A DNA stretch of 64,000 nt from an uncultured bacterium (GTDB lineage: Bacteria > Planctomycetota > GCA-002687715), in contig CADEGH010000025.1 of NCBI GenBank assembly GCA_902826835.1, positions 20,481-84,480 of the forward strand, written 5' to 3'. Made by a program: the position numbers and the translations under genes. The notes under the pieces were generated by a model that was not told where the DNA came from, did no database searches, and saw only the letters and a list, made by a program, of their open reading frames with translations. Every line of letters starts with the position of its first letter. Position 1 is the first letter of the stretch. Below, piece after piece: positions 44,089 to 52,718 of the stretch.

Positions 44089-45900
44089 TCAGCGCCGGAT
44101 CTCCAGGTCGAGGGTCGTGGGGTTGTCACCCGCGACCACCTCGATCACCACGCTTCCGGAGTAGCGGACGCGGTCGCGTTCGAAGGCGGCGTGAACGCGC
44201 GCGGAACCGGGGAGCAGCGCGGGGAATTGGAACTCACCGTTTTCATCCGACGTGGTTCCAAATTGGCCCTGCGAATTGGTGAGGGTGATTTCGACGCCGA
44301 GCGTGGCCACTCCGCCGAGATTCACGCGTCCCCGCAAGACACCGTGCGAGGCGTCCGCGCGCAGGACGATCTTGGTGTGCCCACCGGGGGCGAGATCGCG
44401 CCGGCAGGAGAGTCCGTTGCGGTCGGGATAGAGACTCGAAAGCACCAGCTTCACGGCCCCGCTCGCGACTTCGAGGGTGAGTCGCCCGGACTCGGGCACC
44501 AAGTGTTCGACGATTCCCTCATCACTTTCGATCTCCAGGCGGTCGCCGCCCAGCGGGGCGCCTTCGGAACTGGTGACTTCGATTTCGAGGCGAGCACTCC
44601 GGGTGAGCCGGATCGGGTCGAGTTCCACGCCGCCATCCGTCGCATTCAACTTCAAGGGCAGATCCCGAGCGAGGTACCCCTGCGCGCGAATTCGCAGGCT
44701 GGTGCCTTGCTCCAGAGCGGCGACGTTCAGTTGGAATCGCCCCTCGGCGTCGGTGCGCGCGCCGATTTCCGGGGAGAGTGATTCACGGTCGGAGCCCGTC
44801 TGGGCGACACCCGCTCCCGCGATGGCGAGATCGGTGTGATGGTCCAACACTCGACCGCGAATAGAGGCCTCGACCGGGCGAAGCACCACGGTCGCCGTGA
44901 TGCCAAGCGGGCCAAAGGTGATCGGACCGAGAACGGTGGGTGCGTGGCCGGCTGCACGTACTCCAATATGGACGCTGTGCTTTACCTCCGGCGGTCGCCA
45001 AACGAATCGTCCGTTCGAGCCGGAAAAACGGCGCCAAACGGGATCGGAGTCCTTCCGGGCAGCCGATCCGGGATCGCCCAGGAGACAGACCTCGAAGTCC
45101 GTGACCAAAGGACCGGTCGCACTCCCGCTTCGCACCTCTCCCTGGATCGTCGGCGCCCGCGCGAGGCGCACTTCGGCCGGGCCACGGGATCGTTCGAGAC
45201 GACACTCGCGGGTCACCGCGTAGCTCACGGCGGAGACAACGAGATCCAAGACGTCGCTGGACACTGCGAGCGAAGCCTCCCCCTCCGCATCGGTGAGCGC
45301 GTAGGCGATGGGGTCGATGCGACCGGAAGTGTGGGCGGTGACCAGCGCGTGCGGCAGGGGCTGGCCCAACTCGCCGCGGACCAAGACGAGGTAGTTGGGT
45401 TCGTCGCGGGAAACGGGCAGTAGCAGCGGCTTGGTTGCGCCCATGACCAGCACGGTTGGAGAGGTGAGTTCGGTCGTCTCCGGGTCGAGTTCGACGTGGG
45501 TCTCGAAGGGACCGTCCCGAAGTCGCACCTCGATGGGAGCAGAAGGAAGGGGGTCGCCACCTTCGAGCGTGGCAACCCCGTGCAAGTCAGTCGTGACCGA
45601 AGCCGAGATTCGGCCTGGTCGCCTGAATTCCACGAGGATGCCGGGGAGGAGGTGTCCATCGGAATCCGCCACCACCAATTGCCACCGCATGGGGCGGGCC
45701 ACCGGACGTGGAGTCTCCGTGGGTGGATAGGGGCGTGTGTCGACCGCGTCCGCCTGCACCAGATTTCCGTCGGCCGAGGGGGTTGGTTTGGCGGGCGATG
45801 CGCGCTCGGGACCCTGGGGAGTCGATACGGAATCGGAGGTCCTCTCCGACTCGTTGCAAGCGAGGTAGCAGAGGATCGCCGCGACGAGGGCGAGGCCCAA
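44089..45900 (-). CDS. Carboxypeptidase-regulatory-like repeat protein
   Basis: 603 residues. Best start is TTG at 45900, leading to a hydrophobic segment (GLALVAAILCYLAC) that is either a lipoprotein signal or an anchor; no good ribosome site is visible, so the start is uncertain. After an acidic linker come about six transthyretin-like/CarboxypepD_reg-like beta domains recognisable by DxxGxxxL and TDxEGxx elements (TTDLHGVATLEGG, TDAEGEASLAV, TDAEGRFQLNV, SDENGEFQFPALLPG). No catalytic residues. Likely a periplasmic or surface structural protein, transcribed with the M14 lipoprotein. Confidence 0.72.
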   Translation of the reverse strand: MGLALVAAILCYLACNESERTSDSVSTPQGPERASPAKPTPSADGNLVQADAVDTRPYPPTETPRPVARPMRWQLVVADSDGHLLPGILVEFRRPGRISASVTTDLHGVATLEGGDPLPSAPIEVRLRDGPFETHVELDPETTELTSPTVLVMGATKPLLLPVSRDEPNYLVLVRGELGQPLPHALVTAHTSGRIDPIAYALTDAEGEASLAVSSDVLDLVVSAVSYAVTRECRLERSRGPAEVRLARAPTIQGEVRSGSATGPLVTDFEVCLLGDPGSAARKDSDPVWRRFSGSNGRFVWRPPEVKHSVHIGVRAAGHAPTVLGPITFGPLGITATVVLRPVEASIRGRVLDHHTDLAIAGAGVAQTGSDRESLSPEIGARTDAEGRFQLNVAALEQGTSLRIRAQGYLARDLPLKLNATDGGVELDPIRLTRSARLEIEVTSSEGAPLGGDRLEIESDEGIVEHLVPESGRLTLEVASGAVKLVLSSLYPDRNGLSCRRDLAPGGHTKIVLRADASHGVLRGRVNLGGVATLGVEITLTNSQGQFGTTSDENGEFQFPALLPGSARVHAAFERDRVRYSGSVVIEVVAGDNPTTLDLEIRR

Positions 45901-46165
45901 AAAGGCCAGCGTTCTTGAAGTGGGGAAAGGCAGGGGTGTGGGAGGGGGTGGAGGGTTCGCGACCGATCATAGTCGAGAATGCCGCCCCCGTGGGAATGGG
46001 CCCAGATTCGTCAGGTTGAGCGCCCGGTCGTCCCTCGGGGCTCGCGGTCGCGGGAGGAGGGGCCGCGGTCCCGGCGCTGGCGGGAGTGGCAAAGGGGTCT
46101 CCGCGGACCGGTAGAGTGAGGCGGCCAAACTCCGAGCCCGGAGTCGGAGCCGCGGGAGACTGAGG

Positions 46166-47851
46166 ATGCGCCACCCATCGACCAAGAACCTCGACGCGGC
46201 CGAGACATTGAAGGCCCAGTTCGGTAAGGGACTCGCAGCCCGCAAGTTGGCGTTGCTGCGCCGGCTCGATCGAACGGTGTTCCGCTCGGCGGACGAAGTG
46301 CGCCGCTACCACGAGCTGCTTTGTCATGCCCGCGCTTACCCCGATTCTCGCCCCCTGCTGAACACCGTAGTCCGGGCGCTCGAACGATTTGCGGAGCGTC
46401 GGGATCTGAAGCGCCATGCGCGTGCGCTGAAGGACTCGGGCATTGCCGGTACGGAAATCCAGTATCCGTTCTACTTTGGAACCGCGGCGTGGCTGGCGCG
46501 ACGCATTCCCCGGAAGATTGGCGTCGTGTGGGCGGACTTCGATCGGGACAAACGTCTGGATGGCCTGCTCGGGCTGCTCGGCGTCTACGCCGAGACTCCG
46601 GGCCTCGACGAATGCGCGTGGCCGCTTGAGGAGTGGGCCGCACGTCTCGCGGGGGCTACGACCACCGATGCGGCGTGGTTGGCGCAACGATTCGACGCTC
46701 TGCCTGCCGACGCGTGGGTCAAAGAGGCACTGTACGACGATCTCGATCTGCCGATCGTGATCCGTCCTGGCCCGGAAACACCGAGCCGCACTCGTGCGTT
46801 CTGGCCGGGCATGACCACGGATTTCCGGATGACTCCTTTCCCGAAAGAGCGCCCCGATCTTCGCCGCGCCGCCCTCGAACCGCCGCGGGAAGTCCGGTCG
46901 CTGTCGGCCAAGGACGGGCGCGGCCTGATCGATCTGGCTCGTGAGGCGATGGTGACACGGAGCCGGGATCTCGATGTCTTCGTCCACGGCAGCGAGGACG
47001 ATGTGCGCCTCATTCGATGGGAGGACGGCCTCAGTTTCGCGGCCATTGGTTTTGTTCCCGAACGCCGCCTGATGCTCGAGGCCGTCTACGGATTTCTCAC
47101 GCTCATGAACGGCGTGCCGATTGGGTACGTCCTCAATTCGGCGCTCTACGGCTCGGCGGAAATCGCCTTCAACGTGTTCGAGAGTTGGCGGGGCGCCGAG
47201 GCCGCGCGGGTCTACTCGCGAGTCTTGGGCACGGTGCACCATCTCTTCGGCGCGGACACATTCACCATCTATCCCTACCAGCTCGGGCACGAGAACGAGG
47301 AAGGCCTCAGCTCCGGTGCGTGGTGGTTCTACCGCAAGCTTGGATTTGCGCCGAGGCATCGGCCGACCGAACAGTTGGCGCGGCGGGAGGAAGCCCGCAT
47401 AGGGAAAGACCCTGCGCATCGATCGAGCCGAGCCACGCTGAAAAAACTCGCCGCCCACAATGTGGATCTCTCTTTGGGCCCGCGCCGGCACGACGTGATC
47501 GGCGAACTCCCGCTCGCCAATTTGGGACTTCTCGTCACGGATCGACTCGCGCGTGACTACGGAGCCGATCGGGAAGCCGGAGTCGCCGCGTCAGTGCAGG
47601 AACTTCGTGAGATCTTGCCGCTTGCCGAGGCCCGCGGATGGCGGCCGGCGGAGCGGCGTGCGCTCGAGACCTGGGCTCCTCTCATCGCGTCGATCCCCGG
47701 ACTTCGTCGATGGAAGGCCGAGGATCAGCGGGCTCTGGTGTCGGTCATTCGGGCCAAGGGTGGACGACGGGAATCCGATTTTGTTCGGGCATTCGACGAA
47801 CATCGCAGGCTGCGGGAAGCGCTGGCTTCGCTGGCTTGGGAGGGTGACTGA
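46166..47851 (+). CDS. Conserved-type protein with GNAT-like region
   Basis: 561 residues, cytoplasmic, no signal. The first 300 residues are helical and Arg-rich. Residues about 305-415 (GFLTLMNGVPIGYVLNSALYGSAEIAFNVFESWRG...SSGAWWFYRKLGFAPR) have the beta-alpha order of GCN5-type acetyltransferases, ending with the W-x-x-F-Y-R-K-L-G-F element that matches the common FYxKxGF motif. A helical tail follows. The acetyl-CoA loop is not clear. I cannot name the family or substrate. Divergent from the regulatory-repeat gene with 265 bases between. Confidence 0.6.
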   Translation: MRHPSTKNLDAAETLKAQFGKGLAARKLALLRRLDRTVFRSADEVRRYHELLCHARAYPDSRPLLNTVVRALERFAERRDLKRHARALKDSGIAGTEIQYPFYFGTAAWLARRIPRKIGVVWADFDRDKRLDGLLGLLGVYAETPGLDECAWPLEEWAARLAGATTTDAAWLAQRFDALPADAWVKEALYDDLDLPIVIRPGPETPSRTRAFWPGMTTDFRMTPFPKERPDLRRAALEPPREVRSLSAKDGRGLIDLAREAMVTRSRDLDVFVHGSEDDVRLIRWEDGLSFAAIGFVPERRLMLEAVYGFLTLMNGVPIGYVLNSALYGSAEIAFNVFESWRGAEAARVYSRVLGTVHHLFGADTFTIYPYQLGHENEEGLSSGAWWFYRKLGFAPRHRPTEQLARREEARIGKDPAHRSSRATLKKLAAHNVDLSLGPRRHDVIGELPLANLGLLVTDRLARDYGADREAGVAASVQELREILPLAEARGWRPAERRALETWAPLIASIPGLRRWKAEDQRALVSVIRAKGGRRESDFVRAFDEHRRLREALASLAWEGD

Positions 47852-48171
47852 GTGTTGCACCTCTAAAGACCAGGAGGGGTGGTTCGGAAGGACGATGAGG
47901 TCGCCTCCCCATTCCACGAGAGGGGCCGCGGACAGGCCTCGGGTCGCGTTGCGAGGGGTTGAGGTTCGGTCGCGCTCCGGACGCGGCGAGGACGGCCCGG
48001 ATCAGGCTCTCCGCCGAACCGCAATTCGAAGGTTGGTCACTCTCGACTGACGCCAAGGCGCGCTTCCGCACCCGAGAATCTCGAGGGTCGTGGGCCTCGC
48101 CTCTCGCGGGGGGTCGCGCCGGTCTTTCATCCCGCGCGAATTCCCGGAGACTGGGGGCGAGGAGTTCGCCC
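47852..48171. other. Intergenic region, no gene seen
   Basis: 320 bases between the GNAT-like gene and the folD-like gene. GGAG at 48161-48164, seven bases before the ATG at 48172, is the only clear signal. Confidence 0.5.
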
Positions 48172-49029
48172 ATGCCTGCCCTGCCGCTTCTGGGTCGTGA
48201 ACCCGCCAACCGACTCTTGGCCGAAGCTGCCGCCCTCGTGGCGCGGCAGAAGTCTCCGCCGACGCTCGTGGTGTTCCAGGTCGGGGAGGATGCCGCGGCC
48301 GTCGCCTACGTTCGGTCTACGACTCGCACCGCGGCCAAGGCCGGAGTGGTTTTGCAGGCGCGAGTGCTGCCGGCCGGGACCTCCTACGCCGCCCTGCGCG
48401 ACGCCGCGGTTTCGAGCGCGCAGGAGCCGGGGGTCGTGGCGGTGCAGGTGCAAAATCCGCTCCCCGAAGGTCGGTCTTTGGCCGAGCTCTGCCGGGCTCT
48501 CCCTCCGACGCACGATGTGGAAGGCCTGCACCCCGAGAATCAGGGCCTTCTGTTCCAAGGCAAGCCGCGGTCGGTTCCCTGCACCGCGCATGCGGTGGTG
48601 CGCTTGCTCGATCACTACGAGATCCCGCTCGCGGGCCGTCGCGTCGTTGTCCTCGGGCGCAGCCTTGCGGTGGGTCGTCCGGCGGCTCTTCTCTGTTTGC
48701 ACCGCGACGCCACCCTCACTCTGTGTCACACCAAGACCAAGAACCTCGCTGATGAAGTGCGGCGCGGCGAGATCGTTATCGCGGCAGCGGGAGTGCCGGA
48801 ACTCGTCCAGGCCGATTGGATTGCCCCCGGGGCCGTCGTCGTCGATGTCGGCTACCACGTCCTTGCCGACGGTCGCACCGTCGGGGACGTCGAAGCCTCC
48901 GCTTCCCTCCACGCCTCCGCCTTCGCCCCCGTACCCGGCGGCGTGGGCCCCCTCACCGTCGCCGAACTCCTCCTCGCCGTCGCTCGCGCGGGGGGTGAGG
49001 GAGCGGCCGCCCCGCAGCGAATTCCCTGA
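48172..49029 (+). CDS. folD: Divergent FolD (methylene-THF dehydrogenase/cyclohydrolase)
   Basis: 285 residues. Start at 48172 after GGAG. Family motifs: VAYVRSTTRTAAKAG (substrate helix), QNPLPEG, HDVEGLHPENQG, the NADP loop VVLGRSLAVGRPAALL, ATLTLCHTKT, IVIAAAGVPELV, VVVDVGYH and FAPVPGGVGPLT. In E. coli FolD the first motif reads YVASKRKAC with a catalytic Lys; here that position is Thr (YVRST). The Asp of DVDG is Glu. Loss of this Lys is known to abolish cyclohydrolase but not necessarily dehydrogenase activity in the human enzyme. It may be a paralogue or dehydrogenase-only form. Confidence 0.85.
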   Translation: MPALPLLGREPANRLLAEAAALVARQKSPPTLVVFQVGEDAAAVAYVRSTTRTAAKAGVVLQARVLPAGTSYAALRDAAVSSAQEPGVVAVQVQNPLPEGRSLAELCRALPPTHDVEGLHPENQGLLFQGKPRSVPCTAHAVVRLLDHYEIPLAGRRVVVLGRSLAVGRPAALLCLHRDATLTLCHTKTKNLADEVRRGEIVIAAAGVPELVQADWIAPGAVVVDVGYHVLADGRTVGDVEASASLHASAFAPVPGGVGPLTVAELLLAVARAGGEGAAAPQRIP

Positions 49030-49087
49030 TCCCGCATTGCGGCGGTTCCTGGCTTGTCAGTGATCGATCCGAGGGAATTCCCGGAGG

Positions 49088-50542
49088 CTACATCGAGCGG
49101 AGGCGTTCGAGATTTTGGATGAGGAGTTCGCGCTGCGTCGGAGGCCAGGTGATATCGGTGCGCTGGGTTAGAGACTCGATCGCCGGCAGGCAGTCTTTGC
49201 GTCCGGCATTGACTAGGGCGGGAACGAAACTCATCAGGGCTCCGCCGGAGAGTTTGATCTCGGCGGGGCCATTCACCAAGCGAGTGGCATCCTCCAAGGG
49301 AATCGACTGCGCAAACTCCTTGGACTTCATGCTCTGAAGCACCCACTTGCTGCGCACTTCCGGAGCGGTGGTCGCGCTGAGCACCAAAGCGCGAACCATC
49401 TCCTTGCTCTGCTGCTTCTCGATCGCCTGCAAAGTCAAGGTTTGTTCCACGACGCTCCCGGATCGGAAGGTCTCGATGGCTTGGTCGGGGCTCAAGGCTC
49501 GATTGGCAATGAGCGCGGCCAGTGCCGTACCGCGGGTCATGTCGTCACCTGGTTTCGCCTCGCGCCAGAACTGGTAGAGACGATCGACTTCCGAACGAGC
49601 GAGATTGGTGCCTAAGGATTCGATGAGGTTACGGCGCGCCGCGCCGCTCGTGTCGGCGAGGGCGCGCAAGAACAAATCGCCTTGCCAGGCGGTGCCTGCG
49701 AATGCGCCGGCCAAGAACCCGAGCGAGGGTTTCTTCCGCGCCGCCTCCAGGACCAGCTCCGCAAGCTCGGATCCCAATTCCGGTCGGTCTTCAATCACCC
49801 AGCCCATGATGGGGACGAGCATTCGATGGAAGGTCTGATGGGGATTGGCACCAAAGGGTTTCACCGGTTCCGTTCCGAGTCCACTCACCAGTCGGACCAC
49901 GGTGTTGATCGTCGCTTCCCGCAGGGGCTTTGGGAGCGTGGTTTCCAGATAGGGAAGTCGCACGGTTCTCGGGCTAGGGGAATCCGTGCGCTCCTGCTCC
50001 GAACTCGCCAGAAGACTGGCAAATCGGACCTCCGGGGGATAAGTCGCATCCGTGCTGATCGCTTCCAACTTCGTGGACCAGGCCGAATCGCGCGACCTGC
50101 GCACTGCAAAGGCACACGCCTCCCGGATCTCCATTATGCCCTCGGTCGAATGGGTCATCACGCCCCAAACGAATGGCCCGCGACCGCGGTCTACGATCCA
50201 TGTCCCGATCCTGCCGAGATTGGTGTCGACACTGGCATGATCCTGGCGAGAGATTGCGGCGGAGAGCTCGGCTCTGAGAGCGGTCCATTCGCTGTCGGTT
50301 GGTTTCTCGATCGGCGGTTCCGCGGGCTCGAGATTCAATTCTGCGAATGAGAGTGAGCGCGGGTGTTCCGTTTGTTTCGGGGCATCGGGCTCGGTCGTCG
50401 CGGCCACGAGAGAGGGAGCAATTGGCGGTGGCTTGTCCAGTTCCTTCGATGGTTCGCGATCATGGAACATCGCCAAACAGGCCAGGATGGCGATGATTGA
50501 AAGTAGGATAACGGCAGATCTCGGAGGACGTCTCATGGTCAT
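49088..50542 (-). CDS. Membrane-anchored helical-repeat (HEAT-like) protein
   Basis: 484 residues, third gene of an ECF sigma operon. Start at ATG 50542 overlaps the previous stop (ATGA). One N-terminal hydrophobic segment (SAVILLSIIAILACLAMF) is followed by a Pro-rich linker and about 380 residues of amphipathic helices with HEAT-like spacing (TALAALIANRALSPDQAIETF, TLTLQAIEKQQSKEMVRALVL). No catalytic motif. Probably extracytoplasmic and a protein-interaction scaffold working with the sigma factor's other partner. Confidence 0.65.
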   Translation of the reverse strand: MTMRRPPRSAVILLSIIAILACLAMFHDREPSKELDKPPPIAPSLVAATTEPDAPKQTEHPRSLSFAELNLEPAEPPIEKPTDSEWTALRAELSAAISRQDHASVDTNLGRIGTWIVDRGRGPFVWGVMTHSTEGIMEIREACAFAVRRSRDSAWSTKLEAISTDATYPPEVRFASLLASSEQERTDSPSPRTVRLPYLETTLPKPLREATINTVVRLVSGLGTEPVKPFGANPHQTFHRMLVPIMGWVIEDRPELGSELAELVLEAARKKPSLGFLAGAFAGTAWQGDLFLRALADTSGAARRNLIESLGTNLARSEVDRLYQFWREAKPGDDMTRGTALAALIANRALSPDQAIETFRSGSVVEQTLTLQAIEKQQSKEMVRALVLSATTAPEVRSKWVLQSMKSKEFAQSIPLEDATRLVNGPAEIKLSGGALMSFVPALVNAGRKDCLPAIESLTQRTDITWPPTQRELLIQNLERLRSM

Positions 50543-51252
50543 CGAAGCTCGTGAGCGGACGCGCGGCTCGGTATTCCGTCCCTGAGCGAGGTCACCAAGA
50601 GGATCGTGCCGAGCGGCAGCTCCGGAAGGTGCAAACTCCATTGGCCGGTGGAATCCGCCTCCGCACAGAAGGTGGGGTTGGTGGGCGAGGACAATCGCAC
50701 GAGAGAATGCGCTTCCACGGTGCCAGCGGTACCGAGGATCGACCAACCCGAGGAGGTTCGCCGACTACGAATTCCGGCGGCACGAGGCCTCACCAACACC
50801 GGGAGTCCATCGATGTACGCGCCCTCGAGCTTGGACCGTTTGATGAATGCCGCGTAGACGGTTTCCCAATTGCTTGTCGCGAAGTCGGCAAGCGGAGGAT
50901 CGCTGTGAAAGGGGGCGCTCTTGCTCCAGCTCTCGCCTTGGTCGGAGGATTGGCTGACTAGCAAATAGGTGCAGCTGTCGTACTCCAGGTGTCCGCAGGG
51001 GACCGTGAAGGCTCCCGTGGCGTCGGCCGTCGCGGTCGCGATTGCCCCATTGCTGTCAACGACTCGAACCAACGCGTTGGAGACGACCGAACCTTCCGAA
51101 CCATCGACGCCCGGAAACATCCCTTTGGTGACCACGACACGGTCTTCGTCAGGGGCAGGAGGTTGCGCCTCCAGCGGGCCTTGGACGATCACGATCCACC
51201 CCACGATCGCCGATGATAGCCATAGCGCACGCCTACTTGTCGAATCGCTCAA
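50539..51252 (-). CDS. Exported Ig-like/carboxypeptidase-regulatory-like protein
   Basis: 237 residues, second gene of the operon. TTG start at 51252, supported by AAAGGAG seven bases upstream and overlapping the sigma stop as TTGA. Signal peptide (ALWLSSAIVGWIVIVQGPLEAQ). Two beta domains: one about 40-110 (NALVRVVDSNGAIATATADATGAFTV) and one about 140-237 (SLVRLSSPTNPTFCAEADSTGQWSL). These resemble carboxypeptidase-regulatory or Ig-like surface domains. Three or four Cys could form disulfides. Function unknown; genetic coupling to a sigma factor suggests a role in sensing or as a main target. Confidence 0.65.
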   Translation of the reverse strand: MSDSTSRRALWLSSAIVGWIVIVQGPLEAQPPAPDEDRVVVTKGMFPGVDGSEGSVVSNALVRVVDSNGAIATATADATGAFTVPCGHLEYDSCTYLLVSQSSDQGESWSKSAPFHSDPPLADFATSNWETVYAAFIKRSKLEGAYIDGLPVLVRPRAAGIRSRRTSSGWSILGTAGTVEAHSLVRLSSPTNPTFCAEADSTGQWSLHLPELPLGTILLVTSLRDGIPSRASAHELR

Positions 51253-51977
51253 GAGACCACTCCTTTCGCGAGCTGGTCAGGGATCGCGGTGCCCGCGCGA
51301 CTACCATCATGATCCGGAATGGTCTCGCGTAAGCCACAAAGTCGTTTTTTTTCTCGTGGCTCCGGCGAAAGTCCGCAGTTCGACCAGCGATTAGCGAGTC
51401 GATCGAGAAAACGCTGTGGCCAGCGCGATTCCGGGTCGCCACCCTCTCGGGCGCATTGGAGCATCTCCTTGGTGGCGCGGAGTAGCCGGCGGCACTCCGG
51501 AATGCCGACGGTGCGTCGATCTTGCAGGGTGGTCAAGAGCTCGGACCACGACTGCGGCCCGAGAAGATGTTCGCGAGCGATGGTGTGGTACGGTTCTTTG
51601 AATCGCGCCGACGCCGAGTGCATCAGTTCGAGGGCCTCCGAAGCGTCTTCGTGCCATCCGGGATCGGGAGGAGTGGAGATGCATGCTCGTGAGAGAATGC
51701 TGCACTTCCACCGGAAACATCGGCGCTGCCGACGGTGTTCCTCAAGACACAGATTGAGGGTAATCTTGCGCGCCCAGGGCTGAAATGCCAAATCGGTGCG
51801 CGGTTCGTCCCCGGCCCCGTCCAAGAGTCGCATGACGACTTCTTGAACCAAGTCCGCAGTGTCGTTGGAAATTGGGACGCGGCGCCTAGTCCAACCGACT
51901 ATTTTCTCCAAGAGCTGGAGTGCTGGATGAGGGTCGGAATGCAGCCATTGGATCCACTCGAATAGGGACGGGCCCAT
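51249..51977 (-). CDS. ECF-like sigma factor, divergent
   Basis: 242 residues. Region 2 is recognisable: NDTADLVQEVVMRLLDG...FQPWARKITLNLCLEEHRRQRR (about 38-90). The region expected to hold sigma region 4 (about 118-175; YHTIAREHLLGPQSWSELLTTL...PECRRLLRATKEML) has the right length and helices but weak consensus. A Cys/Arg-rich tail of about 60 residues follows. It leads a three-gene operon in which every junction is a four-base overlap. The distance to the next upstream gene (741 bases) leaves room for a promoter but none was identified. Confidence 0.7.
   Translation of the reverse strand: MGPSLFEWIQWLHSDPHPALQLLEKIVGWTRRRVPISNDTADLVQEVVMRLLDGAGDEPRTDLAFQPWARKITLNLCLEEHRRQRRCFRWKCSILSRACISTPPDPGWHEDASEALELMHSASARFKEPYHTIAREHLLGPQSWSELLTTLQDRRTVGIPECRRLLRATKEMLQCAREGGDPESRWPQRFLDRLANRWSNCGLSPEPREKKRLCGLRETIPDHDGSRAGTAIPDQLAKGVVS
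51260..51266 (-). promoter_or_regulatory. Ribosome binding site deciding a TTG start
   Basis: AAAGGAG (minus strand), seven bases before the TTG at 51252. The strong match decides in favour of the TTG start that overlaps the sigma-factor stop. Confidence 0.65.
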
Positions 51978-52718
51978 GAGGAAAATCTCACGATGGGCAG
52001 AGGTTGCACATGCGACCTACGAGGCGATGTGCGTTGCGGGCAGCGCTGAGTGACCGCGCCTGGCGGCGCGGTCAGGACTGGGATGGCCACGTCGAAGAAG
52101 GCGTGGCAAGGAAATCGATACGGACGCCGCCGCGAGCGGATGTTTCTGATGGTCGAGCCGCAAGTTTCTCGATCCGGTCGGGGGCGAGCAGAATGGCCGG
52201 AGGCAAAGCGAGGCTCGAAATGCAATAGGGTGCGGGCATAGGAGTACCCAGGGCATTGGGTGACGACTAGACCCGACCGTGCTCGGCTCCTCCGGGGCAT
52301 GGCCGGAATCTAAGGGAGCGGCGCGGATTGTGCAAGGGTAGCGTAGATTGACTCCCCTGAGTGATCGGTCCCAGGCGATTGTATTGCCGCCCTGGAAAGG
52401 CAGGGGCCGACTGATGGCGCCTCGAATTGTGCCCTCGTTCCGGCCAAATAGTCACGAACTCGAGGGGGAAATTGAGGAATCGTGGTTCCGGTCGGGGTTC
52501 GCGGACCCGCAGAATTCCGACGATAGTGGTCAGATGCGGGTGAGCCATGGGGCTCAAAGCCGCCGACTGCAGCTCGTATCGGACGCCTCCCCCGGCGAAT
52601 TCACCGCATATCCTGCCCCGCTGCGACTGGAGTTATCGCGAGCGGCGACCGCGCGGACACCCCAAGAGTGGGGAATTCACATCAGCGATGGCTTCGGGCT
52701 CGTGGCCGAGTCGGTCCC
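51978..52718. other. Intergenic region, no gene supported
   Basis: 741 bases upstream of the third sigma operon. A plus-strand frame of 124 codons (52348-52722) has weak third-position GC bias and no recognisable motif, so I do not call it. No RNA gene or repeat was found. The stretch could contain the sigma operon's regulatory region. Confidence 0.5.

Noticed and set aside
45587..47491. 634-codon open frame antisense to the GNAT-like gene
   Set aside because: Low-complexity Arg/Pro/Gly composition with no motif; overlaps two better supported genes.
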